Shown piece after piece: positions 22,401 through 34,629 of a stretch of DNA of 64,000 nt. The translations under genes and the position numbers were made by a program. The DNA lies in NCBI GenBank assembly GCA_001910725.1, contig MJGA01000023.1, forward strand, positions 402,777 to 466,776, read 5' to 3'. The first letter of the stretch is position 1; each line of letters starts with the position of its first letter. The stretch is from Phanerodontia chrysosporium (taxonomy: Eukaryota; Basidiomycota; Agaricomycetes; Polyporales; Phanerochaetaceae). A model generated the notes under the pieces. The model saw only the letters and a list, made by a program, of their open reading frames with translations, was not told where the DNA came from and did not search any database.

Positions 22401-22479
22401 ACGCTAAAGGATTTTGGCAGGCCTCGTGTTTCCCGCACGCCCCGCATTGCAACTCAGCGATTCTCGGGAGAAACACGCC

Positions 22480-23541
22480 ATCATGACCAGAGATGCCTCT
22501 GCCGGTCCCAACTCCTCGTCGCTTGCGGACCGCACGCGACAATCGCTGCCCGTGCCGCACACTGCCCGTCCCAGTCTTGCCTATCAGCACCCAAACCACC
22601 CACGCCGCGCGAACGGCGCACCTGCCCCCGAGCCCCATCTGGGACCTCCTGCCTGCCCTCCTCGCGGAATAGACACGCTTCCTCCATGCCGGGCCTCCCC
22701 ACCCCAGCGCCGTGTCTCAAAGTCCGGCCTGTCGCCCATTCAGACGGTCCGCAAGAGCCATTCATCCCGAGCCCATGTCCGAAGTAATCCGCCTAGTCGC
22801 TCGGGATCGCCCACGTCCTCCTCCTCCCCTCGAGCGCCCGCCCATCCTGGTGTCACATCGCATTTTAGCCTCCACGCTCCCCTCCAGGTCCATCAGCGTC
22901 ACCACGAGTCCACCGCGCCCGGGTCGTCCACCAATCGGCGTTTGCAACATCCTCAGGACATTCAAGTACCACCCTCGCCGCCGGGCTCTCTCTCCGTCTC
23001 TCCCCCTTCGTCTCCCTCGTTGTCGTCGTCCTCGTCCCGCCTGCCGCGTCGACGCGTCCGCATCGCTTCCTGCTCGCCCGCGCCAGAGTCGCCACACCCA
23101 GCCCCGCCTACCACTCGGACACGCTCAATACGGTACGTCCCATTCACAGCCATTGTTCCTTTGGACCCCTTCTCTCCATCGTCCTCTCTCCCATTCTTTT
23201 CTTCCCTGCTGCGAACTTTATCCTTGATCAGTGCCGTGCCCTGCCTCAGCTTCTCGCGTCAAACCCTCTCTGGTCCGAGGCGCGTTGCGCGCTTCAGGCC
23301 TTGATCCAGATGCCACGGACGGCTTCGAGGCCACGCTCCCTTCGCCCCGCATGTAGACCCCGTTTATTGCCCCTCGCAGCGCCTCCGTTCATATATCTAC
23401 TCCCTCGCCCCCTCTCGTTTTCGTGTTCCCGCTTACTCACGTCCTCCTTACCCGCACAGGTCATCGCCGTCGTGCCGGCCTGCACCTCATTCATACATCG
23501 TCAAAGCACTCATACCCCCTCCGGGCACGCCCACTTTGGCC
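22480..23541 (+). promoter_or_regulatory. Pyrimidine-rich promoter and leader region
   Basis: Long CT-rich strand (notably 22970-23250 and 23360-23470) upstream of the ATG at 23542. It is open in more than one frame and translates to Ser/Pro/Arg-rich sequence, which is what such promoter DNA gives by chance; I do not count it as coding. A possible 5' leader intron (GTACGT at 23131 to an ACAG near 23460) could link it to the gene. Confidence 0.35.
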
Positions 23542-24890
23542 ATGTCGATGCAGATCCACGCCCCCTCACCCATCCTGTCGACGCAGAGCAACACTACAAA
23601 TATGACGTCGCGCTCGTCGCGGTCTCGCTCAAGACCGTCCTCACCTCCCTCCATCGCGACACAGCTTCCGCTCTCAAGACCACCCATGCCTCGACCACCG
23701 TCGCGCTCTGAGAAGCTCCTCCGCGACACGCTGCGGCGTGCAGAAGAATACGACAGGATCCTCGCTTTGCAGGCCCTGCCGAGTCCCTCGCTCTTTGGTG
23801 CGACCCAGCCAGCACATGGCTTCGTGTCGCCGCCACCGTCGGGCCGCCGGACAAGACGGCATACGGCATCATCATTCAGCACCGAGAACTCTCTCGATGC
23901 GTTCGCTTATTGCGACACGGGCGCTTGCTACAGCGACGAGGAAGAAGCCAATGAGAACAAGCCCTCGCTCCTGCGTACGCCCTCTACCTCGTCCTCGTCT
24001 TCCGGGGTCACCCAGGGCTACTTCACCCGCGCACCCCTCCCCCGCCACCACAGCGACGAGCTCGAGGCCCGCCATCGAAGCCCCATGCGCTCGCCCCGCG
24101 GCAGCGTCTTCTCTGACGACCCCGAGGACCAGACCTCGACGTCGTCGGCACGGACCCAGCTGCACCGGTCACCCCGGTCGGCGCCGAGTGTCTCGCGGTC
24201 GTCCTTCTCGCAGTCGCCCCACGCATCCCATGCGCACGCGGCGTCAAGATCGCCTGCGGACCCGGCTGAGCGGTCGCCATGCGGGTGCCAGCCCGCGACG
24301 CTCACGCCGCACGAGGCTGTGCTACGCAGCAGACTCGAGGGCGTGCTCCGCGGTGCGCGCCGCCAGGAGGAGCGCAGGCGCAGCCAGGAGCGCGGCGGGT
24401 ACCACACCGGCAGCTCGAGCTCCATGGCGAGCAGCAGGAACATGAGCGGCGAGGGCGACTGGTTCTTTGCTGCGGCCGAGGTGAGCCGTTTGTTACCGGG
24501 TGTCGTCTCGGGTCAAGGTTTAACTGCAGATGTTTCTAGTCGACCTCGCCTGGTGCATACACCTACTCCACAAGAACAAGATCGAGCACGACGCCCGCGC
24601 CGGCGAGCCACTACCCGCGCTCGCCGTCACTCGCGAGCCAGGGCCTGCGGTCGCCCGCGTCCGCGGAGGCGCCGCTGACGCCGCCGCCGACACCGCCGTT
24701 CAACGCGCGCATCGCGGCCGCGCAGTGCAAGGCGATGGACGGCTACGTGTCGTTTGCGGACATCGAGGGCCTTGGCATGCCCGAGGGCGAGGGCGAGGAC
24801 TATGACGACGACGAGGCCAAGCACCGCGGCGGATGGCTCAAGTGGCTCCCGCTCGGCCACGCGAAGCGCGAGCGCAGCGACACGAGATAG
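23542..24890 (+). CDS. Conserved Ser/Pro-rich basidiomycete protein
   Basis: Two exons; the intron (about 24481 to TTTCTAG at 24540) is in phase 0 and joins AAAE to STSPGAYTYSTRTRSS. Start MSMQIHAPSPILS at 23542. A short helix SEKLLRDTLRRAEEYDRIL (residues about 55-75) and an Arg-rich helix near RSRLEGVLRGARRQEERRR are the only ordered parts of exon 1; the rest is Ser/Pro/His-rich. Exon 2 ends with PLTPPPTPPFNARIAAAQ, CKAMDGYVSFADIEGLGMPE, an Asp/Glu-rich linker and GGWLKWLPLGHAKRERSDTR. The double proline motif followed by a VSFADIEGLG block looks conserved and may be a docking peptide. No function recognised; likely a cytosolic or nuclear regulator by composition only. Frame is intact throughout. 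Confidence 0.7.
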
Positions 24891-25302
24891 ACGCCGTCGA
24901 CCTGCATGTCCCCCTTGCTCTGCCCTCCGCCCTCGACGTCCCCCCATCTCTACTGTTAGAAGACTTGCTCTGTCCTCGATTTCGGTGTGCATATGCTTTG
25001 CTCCTTGCTCTTACATTCGCTCCACCATGCATTACTACTTTGCTTTTTTTTTCTCTTTTGGCACTGCACCGCACCGCCCTCTCTTTCACCCACATCCCAT
25101 CGCACACACCGCATACGTACCAACATCGCACAATCAAGATCGTCAAGAGCACCGCCATGGTCCTTGACCTCGTTTACTGTATCATTGTCCCACCACCGAC
25201 GCTTACACCCCCACCCGCATGCCCCCGCACAGCAACAGAATGCTGCCGGATGGATTCTCCATAAACGTTGAATCGCATTGTTCTCCCGAGCACCGTTGCG
25301 CC

Positions 25303-25322
25303 CCGCCGCCGCCGCCGCCGCC
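25303..25322. repeat. (GCC)n microsatellite
   Basis: About seven CCG/GCC units in the 3' flank of the Ser/Pro-rich gene. Confidence 0.8.
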
Positions 25323-25599
25323 CCTCACCGAATGTTGTCTGCCGAAGCGCCTCCTCCGACTGTCCCGCATCACGACCTCCTGTTCACGACCCTGCCACGA
25401 CCCGCTCACGACCCCCTTCCTCTCACGTCCAAAAAGGCGGCGCCGGTCCGGCACCGCGCTGCCCGGTGCCTCTCATTACACGTTACATCGGCTGTATTGC
25501 GACCCACCACGCGGACACGCTTGAGTATATATACCTGCGTACAACACATACAAGTATAAAGTAAGCTCCTATATGTATACCAGATGCCCCCTTCCCCCC

Positions 25600-27300
25600 A
25601 CCCACACATATATCCCCCACCCATCCCACATCGTTCCCGAGTTCGGCGGTTTTTTTGAATGGCGTTTTGGCGGTCGGCATAGGCTTCTCCGGCGCGCGTT
25701 GCTTCGACGGCCGTGCAACAGTAGATAGACACTGTACACTTCTGGTCGTTTAGGCACCTGCCCAATGGCACTCTAGTCTCTGCGGTATATCTCTCGCTAG
25801 CGGGAAACACGAGCGACTGGCGTGGTGAAGTCTTTTCTTTCTTTCTGTTTTTTGGCTCTGGCGCAAGCGCGGCGGTGCTGTCGCCTGCTGATCGCTGCTC
25901 CGTCGATGCAGCCGCGATTGGGGAGTGAGGCACAGCGCGCGGTTGTTCGGAGCACCGGGAGCACCACGGAGCACCCGGGTTACTACACCCTGGCGGGGTC
26001 CAGCCCCTCGAGCCATCGGGATCGTGGGCGAGTGGGGGATCAGGCGACGTGCGCGCGTGCGCCCAGCTTGCGTCACGCCCCGCGTGTCGTGAGCGCTGAG
26101 GCTCCAGCTGATAATGCAAGCTCCGGGTGCGACGCTGCCGCGGTTTGGGGGACGTGCGGGCGAGTTCGAGAATGGCGATTGGTGATGTCGAATGACGACG
26201 GTTTCCTGCTCTTCTGTGGCTGGTGCTTGCTACAGGGTCCACGGGGTGGCAGGGTCCTGCTCTCCCCCAGCCGTGCGCGTCCGTCTGTGCCGGGCCTGGG
26301 CCCCACACCGTCTTGCGTCCTCTGTTCGGTGCGGCGTGGTCTAGTCGCGGGGGCACGTCCCCTCCTTCTGCGCAACGGTGGGAGTATCAACGGGGGAGGG
26401 GGTACCGTGCCCAGGGAACACCGTGCCTGGGGCAAAAACAGGCCTTCTGCTTGCGTGAGAAGTGCTGCAGGACGTCGGGGCGCGTCGCGGCCCTGGACGA
26501 CGAGGACCCTCATTGCACCAAGAGAAGCACGCGAAAGCAGTGTGCGACTAGCGGGTATCGCGTGCGGTGCGGCCGACGAGGGCCAGTCTGCAGCGCGCGA
26601 CGCACGCCTGGGCCCTCGTGCGCGCCCCGCTCGCGGGGACCCTGGGCAGGGTGCCGCGGGCGCGCGATCGTGGTCGCGCGCAGGACACGCATCGCACGCG
26701 TGATGGCGAGGGTCCGCGGGCCTCGATCGCGCTCGCTAGCGTTGCTGCACCCTGGGACGTGGGCTGCGTGGCGCACGCGGTGCCGCGGGATCGTCGCTGC
26801 ACGGCCACGGGCACACCAGAACCGAAGGGTGGCCTTCGCGCAGGTAGCGTGCGCCGCCGCGCTGGGCAGGGCTCGTATGACGTTGCGGTGCGAGCGTGCT
26901 TCGTCGTGTGCGCGGACGACGTCATCGTGAGCGGCGCACGGCGCGTTTGGGGCTGGCGCGGTGGGAAGGGGAGCCTTTGCGGTCCGTGGACGATCGACAT
27001 GAAGGGCCGACACGGTCATTTCTTCGGGCGTCCAGGGCGGATCGACGGCGGTCGCACAGCACGCTGTGTACACTGGCATTTCGGGGACGGGGCACAGAAG
27101 GCGCCGAACCGGGGGAGGTCGAGGGAGCATCAGGTGCTGTGCATCTGTCAAAAGTCTTGTATTGCGCTACTTCTGCGCGTTTCTCACAAGATGGCGGCGT
27201 GCCCGTGTTCACCTCGTCCCGTGAGACAGTGGAATTCAAAACCGGTGGCCATTTCAAACAGAAGACTCGGTTGTGCATAACATCGAGCCCTTGCAATGCA
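25600..27300. other. Second GC-rich tract, no supported gene
   Basis: Similar in composition to 16.4-22.4 kb. Open frames on both strands give Arg/Ala-rich translations without motifs. It separates the 3' ends of the Ser/Pro-rich gene (plus strand) and of the BTB gene (minus strand), so it lies between convergent genes. Confidence 0.5.
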
Positions 27301-27350
27301 CAGGGCCTAGAACGAAGCTGTAATAGGAGCACCCTCTTCTCCCCCTCAAC

Positions 27351-28350
27351 TGGTGTGATATGCCGACGCAGGGTGTCCCAGCTGCCGAGCTTGAAGCAGG
27401 CCGGGAGTGCCTCCCACGCAGTCTCGCGCCCCGCCTCGTACGAGGCCTGGAACACCCTCCGACACGCTCCACAGAGGTCAAACGCAAGCTTGCCCTGCGC
27501 AAACTTGACGCGCGCGAAGGGGTCCGCGACGTACGCAAAGCCAGGGCGCTCGAGGGCGATGAGGAACTTGCGGCGCACCGCGAAGCAGGAGGACACCGAG
27601 CGACAGTCGTCCGACAGGCGCACGTCGCCCGAGAAGAGCAGCGCGAAGGTGTGCGTGCGTGCTAGGGCCGACATTGCAGGCAGAACCTCGAGCACGCGCG
27701 CCGCATCGAGCCCCGACGTCCGTGCCGCGTCCACGATCACGTCCATGTCGCGTTGGAAGAGGCGGAGCATCGCTGCTGGGAGGACAGCCTCGGCGTCGGC
27801 GTCCTGCTGTGCGAGGTTGATGACGGCGATGTGCGCGTCCAGGTCGTCGAGGGGGAGTCGATGCAGGAGGTTCATGGAGGGGTAGTACTCGCCTGTGCGG
27901 TTGACCTCTTCCCAACCCTCCAGCGTGTCCGGGTATATGCGTTGCAAAATGGAGAGGATGCGCTTGCGCAGGTCGTCGGCTTGATATTTCATTGCCACCC
28001 GAAGGATAGCAGTGTACTGGACGCAGGTGCATTGAGACAGTAAGAAACTGAAACTCGACATCAGCACCAGATTGCATACAGAAATCAAAAAACTGACTCG
28101 TATGAGGAGAATAGGGCAAGCAGGAACAATGACATTTGTGCCGCGTCGTCGTGAACCTTGAGAAGCTGACACCCTTCGTACATCTCTACCCCGTAGCCGG
28201 TTGTGGTAGTGAGAACATGTCTCGAAACAAGGAGGATTCCCTGCTGAGAATACCCTTGTAGACTTTGAATAGCGTCTTGTCCGCCTGCAAGACAACCGTC
28301 CCGTCGTCATACCAGAGCTCCGGAGATCGTTCGAATTCACCGTTCGACAT
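27351..28350 (-). CDS. BTB/POZ-domain protein
   Basis: Start MSNGEFERSPELWYDDGTVV at 28350, followed by the typical agaricomycete BTB core: VLQADKTLFKVYKGILSRES, FRDMFSLPQP, MYEGCQLLKVHDDAAQM, FLLALFSSYD. An intron (about 28098-28044) joins to FLLSQCTCVQYTAILRVAMKY, then the helical tail QADDLRKRILSILQRIYP, a Cys-containing end and ACRRVFQASYEAGRETAW. BTB proteins of this expanded fungal family are thought to act as adaptors, often with cullin-3, but substrates are unknown. The frame slips once at GGGG (about 28178), where a fifth G would restore the expected PQPATGVEMYEGC; this looks like a homopolymer undercall. The true stop is uncertain because the frame stays open to 26922; I end it after the last conserved block. 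Confidence 0.8.
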
Positions 28351-28399
28351 GTTGCGGAATAGCTAATCGCCTGCAATGTACAGTGACGGTCAATAAACG

Positions 28400-29700
28400 G
28401 AACAGGACGAGGGAAAACAAAGCCTTACAGAGCTCGTAGGATGTTGAACTCTAAGCGTAAGTCACATCTCCAAATCGTGGTTGTATTACTGGCGGCTAGC
28501 TCCCTGGCCTGCATTCAGGGCCGCTACCTCGACATTGCTGTCCTCCTGACAGATTGAGCGCACTTTAGATTGTAGTATGTATCCAGGGAGGGATGAGAAA
28601 CATAGTTGGCGAGAGGATGAACCAGACAACCGTGCCAGAAGGGCGCAACAGCTCATCGGGACCCCGAGCACCGTTCAACGAGCAAAACATCATCCCTGCG
28701 TTACTACATAGTAAGATGTTTCACCACCGTTGGCTGATGCCCACTGCGTATCAACCGAGCTGTAGACTTGTGACAGGCTCGCTGAAATACATATTTGATG
28801 TCATCTTCACAGCCTGGACGATGATCTGGCAGCCTAGTCTCGTACATAGGACTTGCGCGGCTCTAATCATCTGACTCTTGGTCAGATTGCTGCACGCTAG
28901 ACCTTTGTTCCCACAGCGTAAATCAAGACTATGCTCATAGCTTGTAGCAATGTGCTTCCTCTGACATCGAGGCCATGCAAATTGGTCACGATCCGTTCCT
29001 CCGCCACTGCACAGACGTATGTGGTGTACTACACGGGTTATGAATGTACGACTTCAATAATGGCCGCAAAGACAACTCCACTTACATTTCATTGCAGCGA
29101 CATCCGACTGAAGCCTAGAGATCACGGCGGTGCCGCGGCGCTTCCCCGTGCCACCATTCCACTGCCTCCTATTTTCCACATCGTGTCGGACAACCCTGGT
29201 ATCCGCCACACAATGCCGTCCACCAGGTTTGCATGCGCTGTAAGACTTACAGGCCGATCAAATTCTATGGGTCAAAGCACACAACGGGCAAAACCCGTGT
29301 CCAGTCGTGATCGGGACAGCGACTCGACTGCCGGTCGAGTAGGTTGTCGAGTAGGTTGTCCAGTCACTTGTCCAGTCACTTGTAACAGGACTATCCAGTC
29401 GTTTGCGGGACGCTCCACCTCGCGGGAGCCTCTGTGATTGGCTGACGTGGGCTGTTAGTAAGCATCTCTCCTCCAAAATGGTAGGAATGCATCGCCCTCT
29501 CCGGCCGAATGCCGCCATTCTCGGTGCACTGCTCTCCGGGTTTAAAACTGCCTCAAAATTAATTAATTGACGCACACTCCTGTTCCTGGAATTATGATTA
29601 TTTTCAAGTGTTGACGGATGCAAGGATAAGTCCTCCCATGACGTCAATATAACAGACGCGGTCTCGACTCTCGACAGCCAGAGAGCGATGCGCCGGGCGC
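28400..29700. other. Intergenic accessory DNA
   Basis: No gene supported. Contains a short tandem repeat (29333-29385) and unremarkable unique sequence. Confidence 0.4.
29333..29385. repeat. Short tandem repeats
   Basis: Two adjacent doublets: GTCGAGTAGGTT twice, then GTCCAGTCACTT twice. The units are 12 bp each and share the GTC-x-AGT beginning, as if derived from a single 12-bp unit. Confidence 0.75.
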
Positions 29701-30269
29701 CTGAAGCTGTGTTTGTATCTATTTGCTCCCCTTTCCCAAAGCAGCGTGCGCCTTCGTTCTCGCGTCGTTCCATTTCTCTCCCGCCGTTTCCTTCTCACAA
29801 TACAGTGTCATCTAGTCGAATTATCCTACATTCTATGAGCAAAGTCCCTCAGGATGTGAATGCTATATCGTCCGGTACTGCGAGAGAGGGCAACATAGAT
29901 GTTGGCAACGCAAGGTCGCCGTAGGGATCCGGAGGCTTCGTGATATCTGCGATGAGTGTATTGACAGTTTGCCTCTGTGCACAGAAATCCTTCAGGGTGC
30001 AGGCTCGTGGTTGTCCTCCGGATCCCCAGCCAGTCCGGATCCTAGTGCACTTCAGCACTTGAAGGCATGGGCATGCATGATCCAGACAGAGGCTCAGATC
30101 CACTATATAGCTTATGCTCGGCTGTTGTTGCAGATCGAGCCTCAGCGATACTCGAGGGCTTCAAATCGTCGTTATGTCCGAGGCGCCGGCGGGATGATGC
30201 GCCAAAGGCGCACGCACCTTGGTGCGGATGCCCAGGTATAGAAGGAGCCGGGACTCGGTAATTACGCCC

Positions 30270-30520
30270 TCCGGGGCATGACCATTGGCTCGTCTAGTTA
30301 TTTTACATTCTCATACACTCTTTGTTATCCACTTAGTAAACGTTGCTTATCTAGGTTAACCGTATTTTTCTTATTTCACTTAATGTTGCGGTTCACCCTC
30401 TATAGTAATTCTCGGGAACTATTACTTACTGTATAAGTACTTGTCCAACTTAGCTAGTCTAATTATCAGTCGTTTCCTCTTCACTCCTGCGTGATCATTC
30501 TACAACACAAATGAACAATT
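30270..30520. other. AT-rich stretch
   Basis: About 250 bases distinctly richer in A and T than the surroundings (for example TATTTTTCTTATTTCACTTAATG). No open frame and no terminal repeat seen; could be decayed transposon DNA. Confidence 0.4.
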
Positions 30521-30641
30521 CTGAAGTTAGTGCTAGCACCCTTTGTCATACATGTAGGCCTCTGTCTAATCATCTTTGATACGAGAGCGTGTTGCTAGTG
30601 CTTCTTCGACGAGGTCCTATCTGTCTCCGCAATCAGACTTC

Positions 30642-31919
30642 TCATGCGCCTGGACCAAGATCGTTGCACTCACCGGTCTCTTTGGCTCCACGTGGCATCT
30701 GTTTCTGTGCGGATGCTTTTGCCTTGGTCGGTGATGCAGAGTTGGGAATGAGGGTCCTGTACCGGTCCCTTGCCAGCACAGTGCCTAAACGCGCACTTCT
30801 CGGTCTTGCTGCTTGACTGTTCGTAGTTGGCACTGTTGCACCTGCAGCACGCGCCGCAGCAGCAGTGGTCTTGAGGCGCTTGGATGGGAATTCAGACGTT
30901 TCCCCGGATCCAGATCCGGGGAACGCCTCTGAGTAGGTACGAGTACGCATCGCCCAAGCAGCGACCGTGGGTGCATGCGTCACATCCATCATACTGATAT
31001 CTGAGGGAGCTCTCACTGACGGCGCCTTTATAGAGGGGCAAGGGGTGAAGGCTCTTGACTCGTTATCGTCTCGTGCAGTCGCCATACTACAGTCATCGTT
31101 GTCTGCCTCACGGCATGAGCGGGCAGATACATCAAGGAAGGAATGTGACTTTCAGTACCTGGCAGGTGATTTTCGAGGTTGAGGTTGAGGCTGTGTTGAG
31201 ATGGAGGAGAAGCAGGAGTATCCTCAGGCATACAGCCGTCCATCTCCATTGAGTCAGGACTGAATACCCTACCCGAAGTCCCTGGGGACATCAACAGTAG
31301 TCAACAAGAATGCGACCGCATGAGAGATGGTGAAGAACTCACCGACTGTGGCAGCGTCGTCGCTCGGATCTTCGTCGGCTTTCATTAATATAGTGGTTGG
31401 GCAGTCCGGGGAATCCTTGTTTGGTATAATCTTGCACCGGTACCTGGGATTGAGCTTGAAGAAGTACCACTGAACAAGGTCGCACATTTCACTGAAGCTG
31501 CAATGGAAGAACAAGGTTGGTTCGATAAACCGGGTGCACAGGAATCATACCACTCACCCACAATTGTCGATGCGCCTTGGCCACTGCGAACCCTCATCTA
31601 ACTCGGATGTCGCACCCTCCGCTAGAGGCAACATAGCTGCAATCTGCTTTCCTGATGGAAGCGTCTCCACCGCGATAATCCGGCGAGGTCGCTTAGTTGC
31701 CTCTGCCTCCTTTTCACTTGAATCATAAGGCCGCCCTACTATGTCCGGGCAGGCAGGAATCCACGAGAAGACAGGAGTACTGAGTGATGTTATAAGCCAA
31801 GGAATGCCATGAAATCGAGCCAGTGAACCTATTATGAACCTTTTGAACGACCCAGTGAGTTGTGAAATAGAGGCAGACGCTGCTGGCACCGCTGGTTCTG
31901 TGGAAAGCATGGAAAGCAT
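30642..31919 (-). CDS. Small-family hypothetical protein with disordered basic tail
   Basis: Unrecognised, but a paralogue of the gene at 55855-56405. Exons join cleanly. Exon 1 ends RIIAVETLPSGKQIAAMLPL and DEGSQWPRRIDNCG. After an intron (about 31553-31498) comes CDLVQWYFFKLNPRYRCKII, then an acidic linker. A third exon reads VFSPDSMEMDGCMPEDTP and ends NHLP; a fourth adds DNDDCSMATARDD, a Ser/Thr/Ala-rich tail with SKRLKTT (nuclear-signal-like) and a stop at 30642. The shared core is an (I/V)ETLxxGxQI strand, a hydrophobic Pro-Leu-A step, (P)RxIDxCG, and a W-(F/N)-x-(F/L)KLNxxYxCK block. The start is uncertain (31919 gives a plausible but unverified N-terminus). A DNA- or RNA-related role is only a guess from the basic tail. 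Confidence 0.5.
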
Positions 31920-32546
31920 GGGGATACAGATGACAGTTGCAGTTGAGATGAGTCTGGGCAGGTTTCGTGTCTATAAAGGGAGCAAGAGCCCATGTGAAAC
32001 AAAAATATATTACGGGCGGTGTGACGATATTGCAGCTACACTCGATGTGCTCCTGCCCCGTACGGTCATCGATTGATACCAAGCGTACAGCAGATTCCAT
32101 ACCTCATGTAGCACTGTGATAGAGTAACCCCATCCAGAGCAACGCCATAGCGTGCTGCAGAAGTGCAGGGCTGGTCAAGATAATACATTCTACTGCGAGA
32201 AGGGAAATAAACCAGCCACAATTGCAAGCGCAGCTTGGGCATCGTAACTAGTGTCTAAACCCTTCTTCTTCTTCTTGCCCACCGTACCACAGCCTAGCTC
32301 TGCTGACTGTAGCATGGTTGCTTGAGATAACCTGCCATAGATCCACGGCTCCCTTCTTCATTATTCCAGGGCTGGGATCCGGAGTTGGTAAGTGACGGTT
32401 GGCTTCCATCGTCGGTCATTAGAACTTGGATATCTAGTGTATGATGAGTTTCCCAGTCCGTGGTAGTAGACAGTAATTCGAGCCACTCACGCGATGTTAT
32501 GAGAAGGACTTGCCCAGGACGCTCGCCTGCGTTGGCGACTGTCACG

Positions 32547-33128
32547 GATGTGACGGTGCTGCCCTATTTTTCGCCGATTTTTGGCTATTTTCCTCGATTA
32601 ATCCAACGGGCGAGCAGCCCTCGCGCCGTCTGGAGTCCTAGCCGCCCACACTCAGCGCCTGGCCACTCAGCGCCAGCGCCCTGATGGCGCATCACCCCTA
32701 GACGCCAGCGCATCCCGCTGCGCGCTCAGACACTGCCCGGGTCACCGGTCTGCCTTGCAACCGGTTCCCCGGATCGCCGAGGAGGCACTGTCATCCCTGA
32801 TGACTCCCTTCGCCGAGACACGCCGAGCTGATCAGCCAGATGACACAGCCTCGGCCCGACGCAGCCTCGGACACTGCCAGCTGACACAGCCTCGTGACAT
32901 AGCCTCCGCACAGCCTCGCCGCGCAGCCCGCGTCGCAGCCTCGATGGCTATGCCGAGCATTGCCCATCAGCTTAGGTAATCGTACAGCCTGCCCTAAAGG
33001 ACCTGTAGTATATAAGGGTAGCACTCCTCGCTCCTGTCCGTCATCTCGACCTCTTGGTCAATACGGACAGGTAAGCCACGCTTGTATTTCTCTACTTACA
33101 TTCAATAATAACTTGGTCAATACGGACA
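32547..33128 (+). mobile_element. Solo LTR-like sequence
   Basis: Begins TGTGACGGTGCTGCC and ends AATACGGACA, the TGT...ACA ends expected of Ty3/Gypsy-type LTRs, and includes a promoter-like GTATATAAGG at about 33008-33017 and an AATAATA near the end. No gag or pol reading frame flanks it, so it would be a solo LTR. The 18-base sequence TTGGTCAATACGGACAG occurs twice (about 33054 and 33113), so the 3' end could be either copy. I see no clear 5-bp target duplication, which keeps confidence moderate. Confidence 0.5.
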
Positions 33129-33219
33129 GCTGAGCAAGTTTGTTCGTCGCTGCGTGATTCGCTCCGCCGCGCCTCGTCGTCGACCTCCCCACTGGCCCTC
33201 CCTCGTGAAGCGTTGAGCC

Positions 33220-34629
33220 CTAGCTCCGCGACAGCGACCCGAGGAGCATGCCGACGCCCTCCTGTATCGCGACGCTCACAGCTGCCGAGTCAAAGACGTG
33301 CGGGCACGACTGCGTGAGCGCGAGGCGTAGGTGTTCCAGCTCGCGCTCATATATCGAAGGCTGCCGGGCTCCACGCGCGAGGGTATCATACATAGGCGGC
33401 TCGGGCGTCCACCGCGCAGCCTTGAGACGCGCGAGCACCTAGCGGCGAGGTCAGGATGCAGATGGACCTTGCGAACAAATGGGGACACACCTGCTCATGT
33501 AATGCGATCTCGCCATCGAGATACTCTATTGTCAGCATGTGGAAGTCCTCGGTCTTCTGCGTATGGTACGTCTCGAATTCGGCCATGGTCGTGTTCAATA
33601 CTGTTTCGCAACGCGTGGCGGGTTGTTCGCCGTCGATGCCTGCGCCAGCGGCTTGAACGTGATGAGAGAGAGAGAGAGGATTGAATAGCTGGGCAGTTGT
33701 TGAGCCTGGGACATGTCTGGAGGCAACTTAGGGGATACTCTGGACATAGAGAAGAGTACGCACCGACCCTTGCCTGCCGAATCTTGCTGTACATGTTTCG
33801 AAGATTCTCCACACCACTGCCCACCGCTCGAGCGACCTCTACCGCCTCATCCGAGTCGACGTTGGAAGCAGGATGGAATACGTGGGCGCAGAACGTTGGT
33901 CCCGCTGGCGGGTACGACAGGTATTGTGGGTATTTCCGCTTCCATTCCTTCTCGATATCAGAGCCAAGTCTCAACATCGCGCAAAGCTGCCCACCGTCTC
34001 GCTCTTGCAGCCCAGGAAGAACGTGAGAACCTCTGCGTAGTGCGCAACAGGGTGCCGTACAACGCGGCTGAGGTACCGCTCCAAGTCTCGACAACGCGCC
34101 TTGACGAAGTCGTCGTTGAAACGTCCCGCGTACTGCTTCTCGGGCAATGGGGGGAGCACAATCCTAGGTAATCTGCGCGTGAGGGCGGGTGTGGAGCACG
34201 ACGAAGTGAGAGAAACGGCGGTGGACGGGTGATGCGCACGGGCGAGGGCGGCGGGCATCTACATCCTCGTCCGCACTGAAGAGTGAGGTGACGGCGTACA
34301 TCGTGTATGCGCCAGAAAGCATCCACGTGCGTTTCGACAGCGAGTGTACAAGGATGCAGCACAGCGGGACCTTGGTCTTCCACGTGGGCCCTGCCTCGAC
34401 GAAGTGCTTGTCCGCCTCGCCGAGGCCAGTCGCGGTATCTTCGAGCACAGAGTTCGTGCAGAGGCCGCGACTGTGCCGTCCCGTCGACGGGGGCTCCTTG
34501 TCTTCTGCACTCTTCCGCGCCCCTTGTCACGAAGCCTGAGAAACGGTTCAGCTGCTTCCCGCCAAGCAGGCTGCGCCGAAAGCTGGGGAACCACTCTTCC
34601 GTGGTCTGCGGGACAAGAGGGGCAGGCAT
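33220..34629 (-). CDS. PX-domain (sorting-nexin-like) protein, internally short
   Basis: Start MPAPLVPQTTEEWFPSFR at 34629. PX domain follows: EDKHFVEAGP-like AGPTWKTKVPLCCILVHS, GAYTMYAVTSLFS, RRFSHFVVLHT, the proline motif LTRRLPRIVLPPLPEKQYAGR and RDLERYLSRVVRHPVAHYAEV then FFLGC. PX domains bind phosphatidylinositol 3-phosphate on endosomes. Next comes EWKRKYPQYLSYPPAGPTFC, a helix ending NLRNMYSKIRQAR, an intron, and a second helical segment CETVLNTTMAEFETYHTQKT and HEQ-VLARLKAARWTPEPP ending LLGSLSRS at 33220. Relatives I recall carry roughly 150 more residues of BAR-like helix between the two helical segments; here only a GTCGGTGC...TTCAAG intron of about 110 nt separates them. The frame slips by one base at CCC (about 34202) within FVVLHT-LTRRL. 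Confidence 0.68.
33661..33679. repeat. (GA)n microsatellite
   Basis: GAGAGAGAGAGAGAGAG lies within the intron of the PX-domain gene, at the place where the expected BAR-like segment is missing. Confidence 0.75.

Noticed and set aside
22483..23304. Long Ser/Pro-rich frame before the gene at 23542
   Set aside because: CT-rich promoter DNA gives such frames by chance in more than one phase, and no splice joins it to the gene with confidence.
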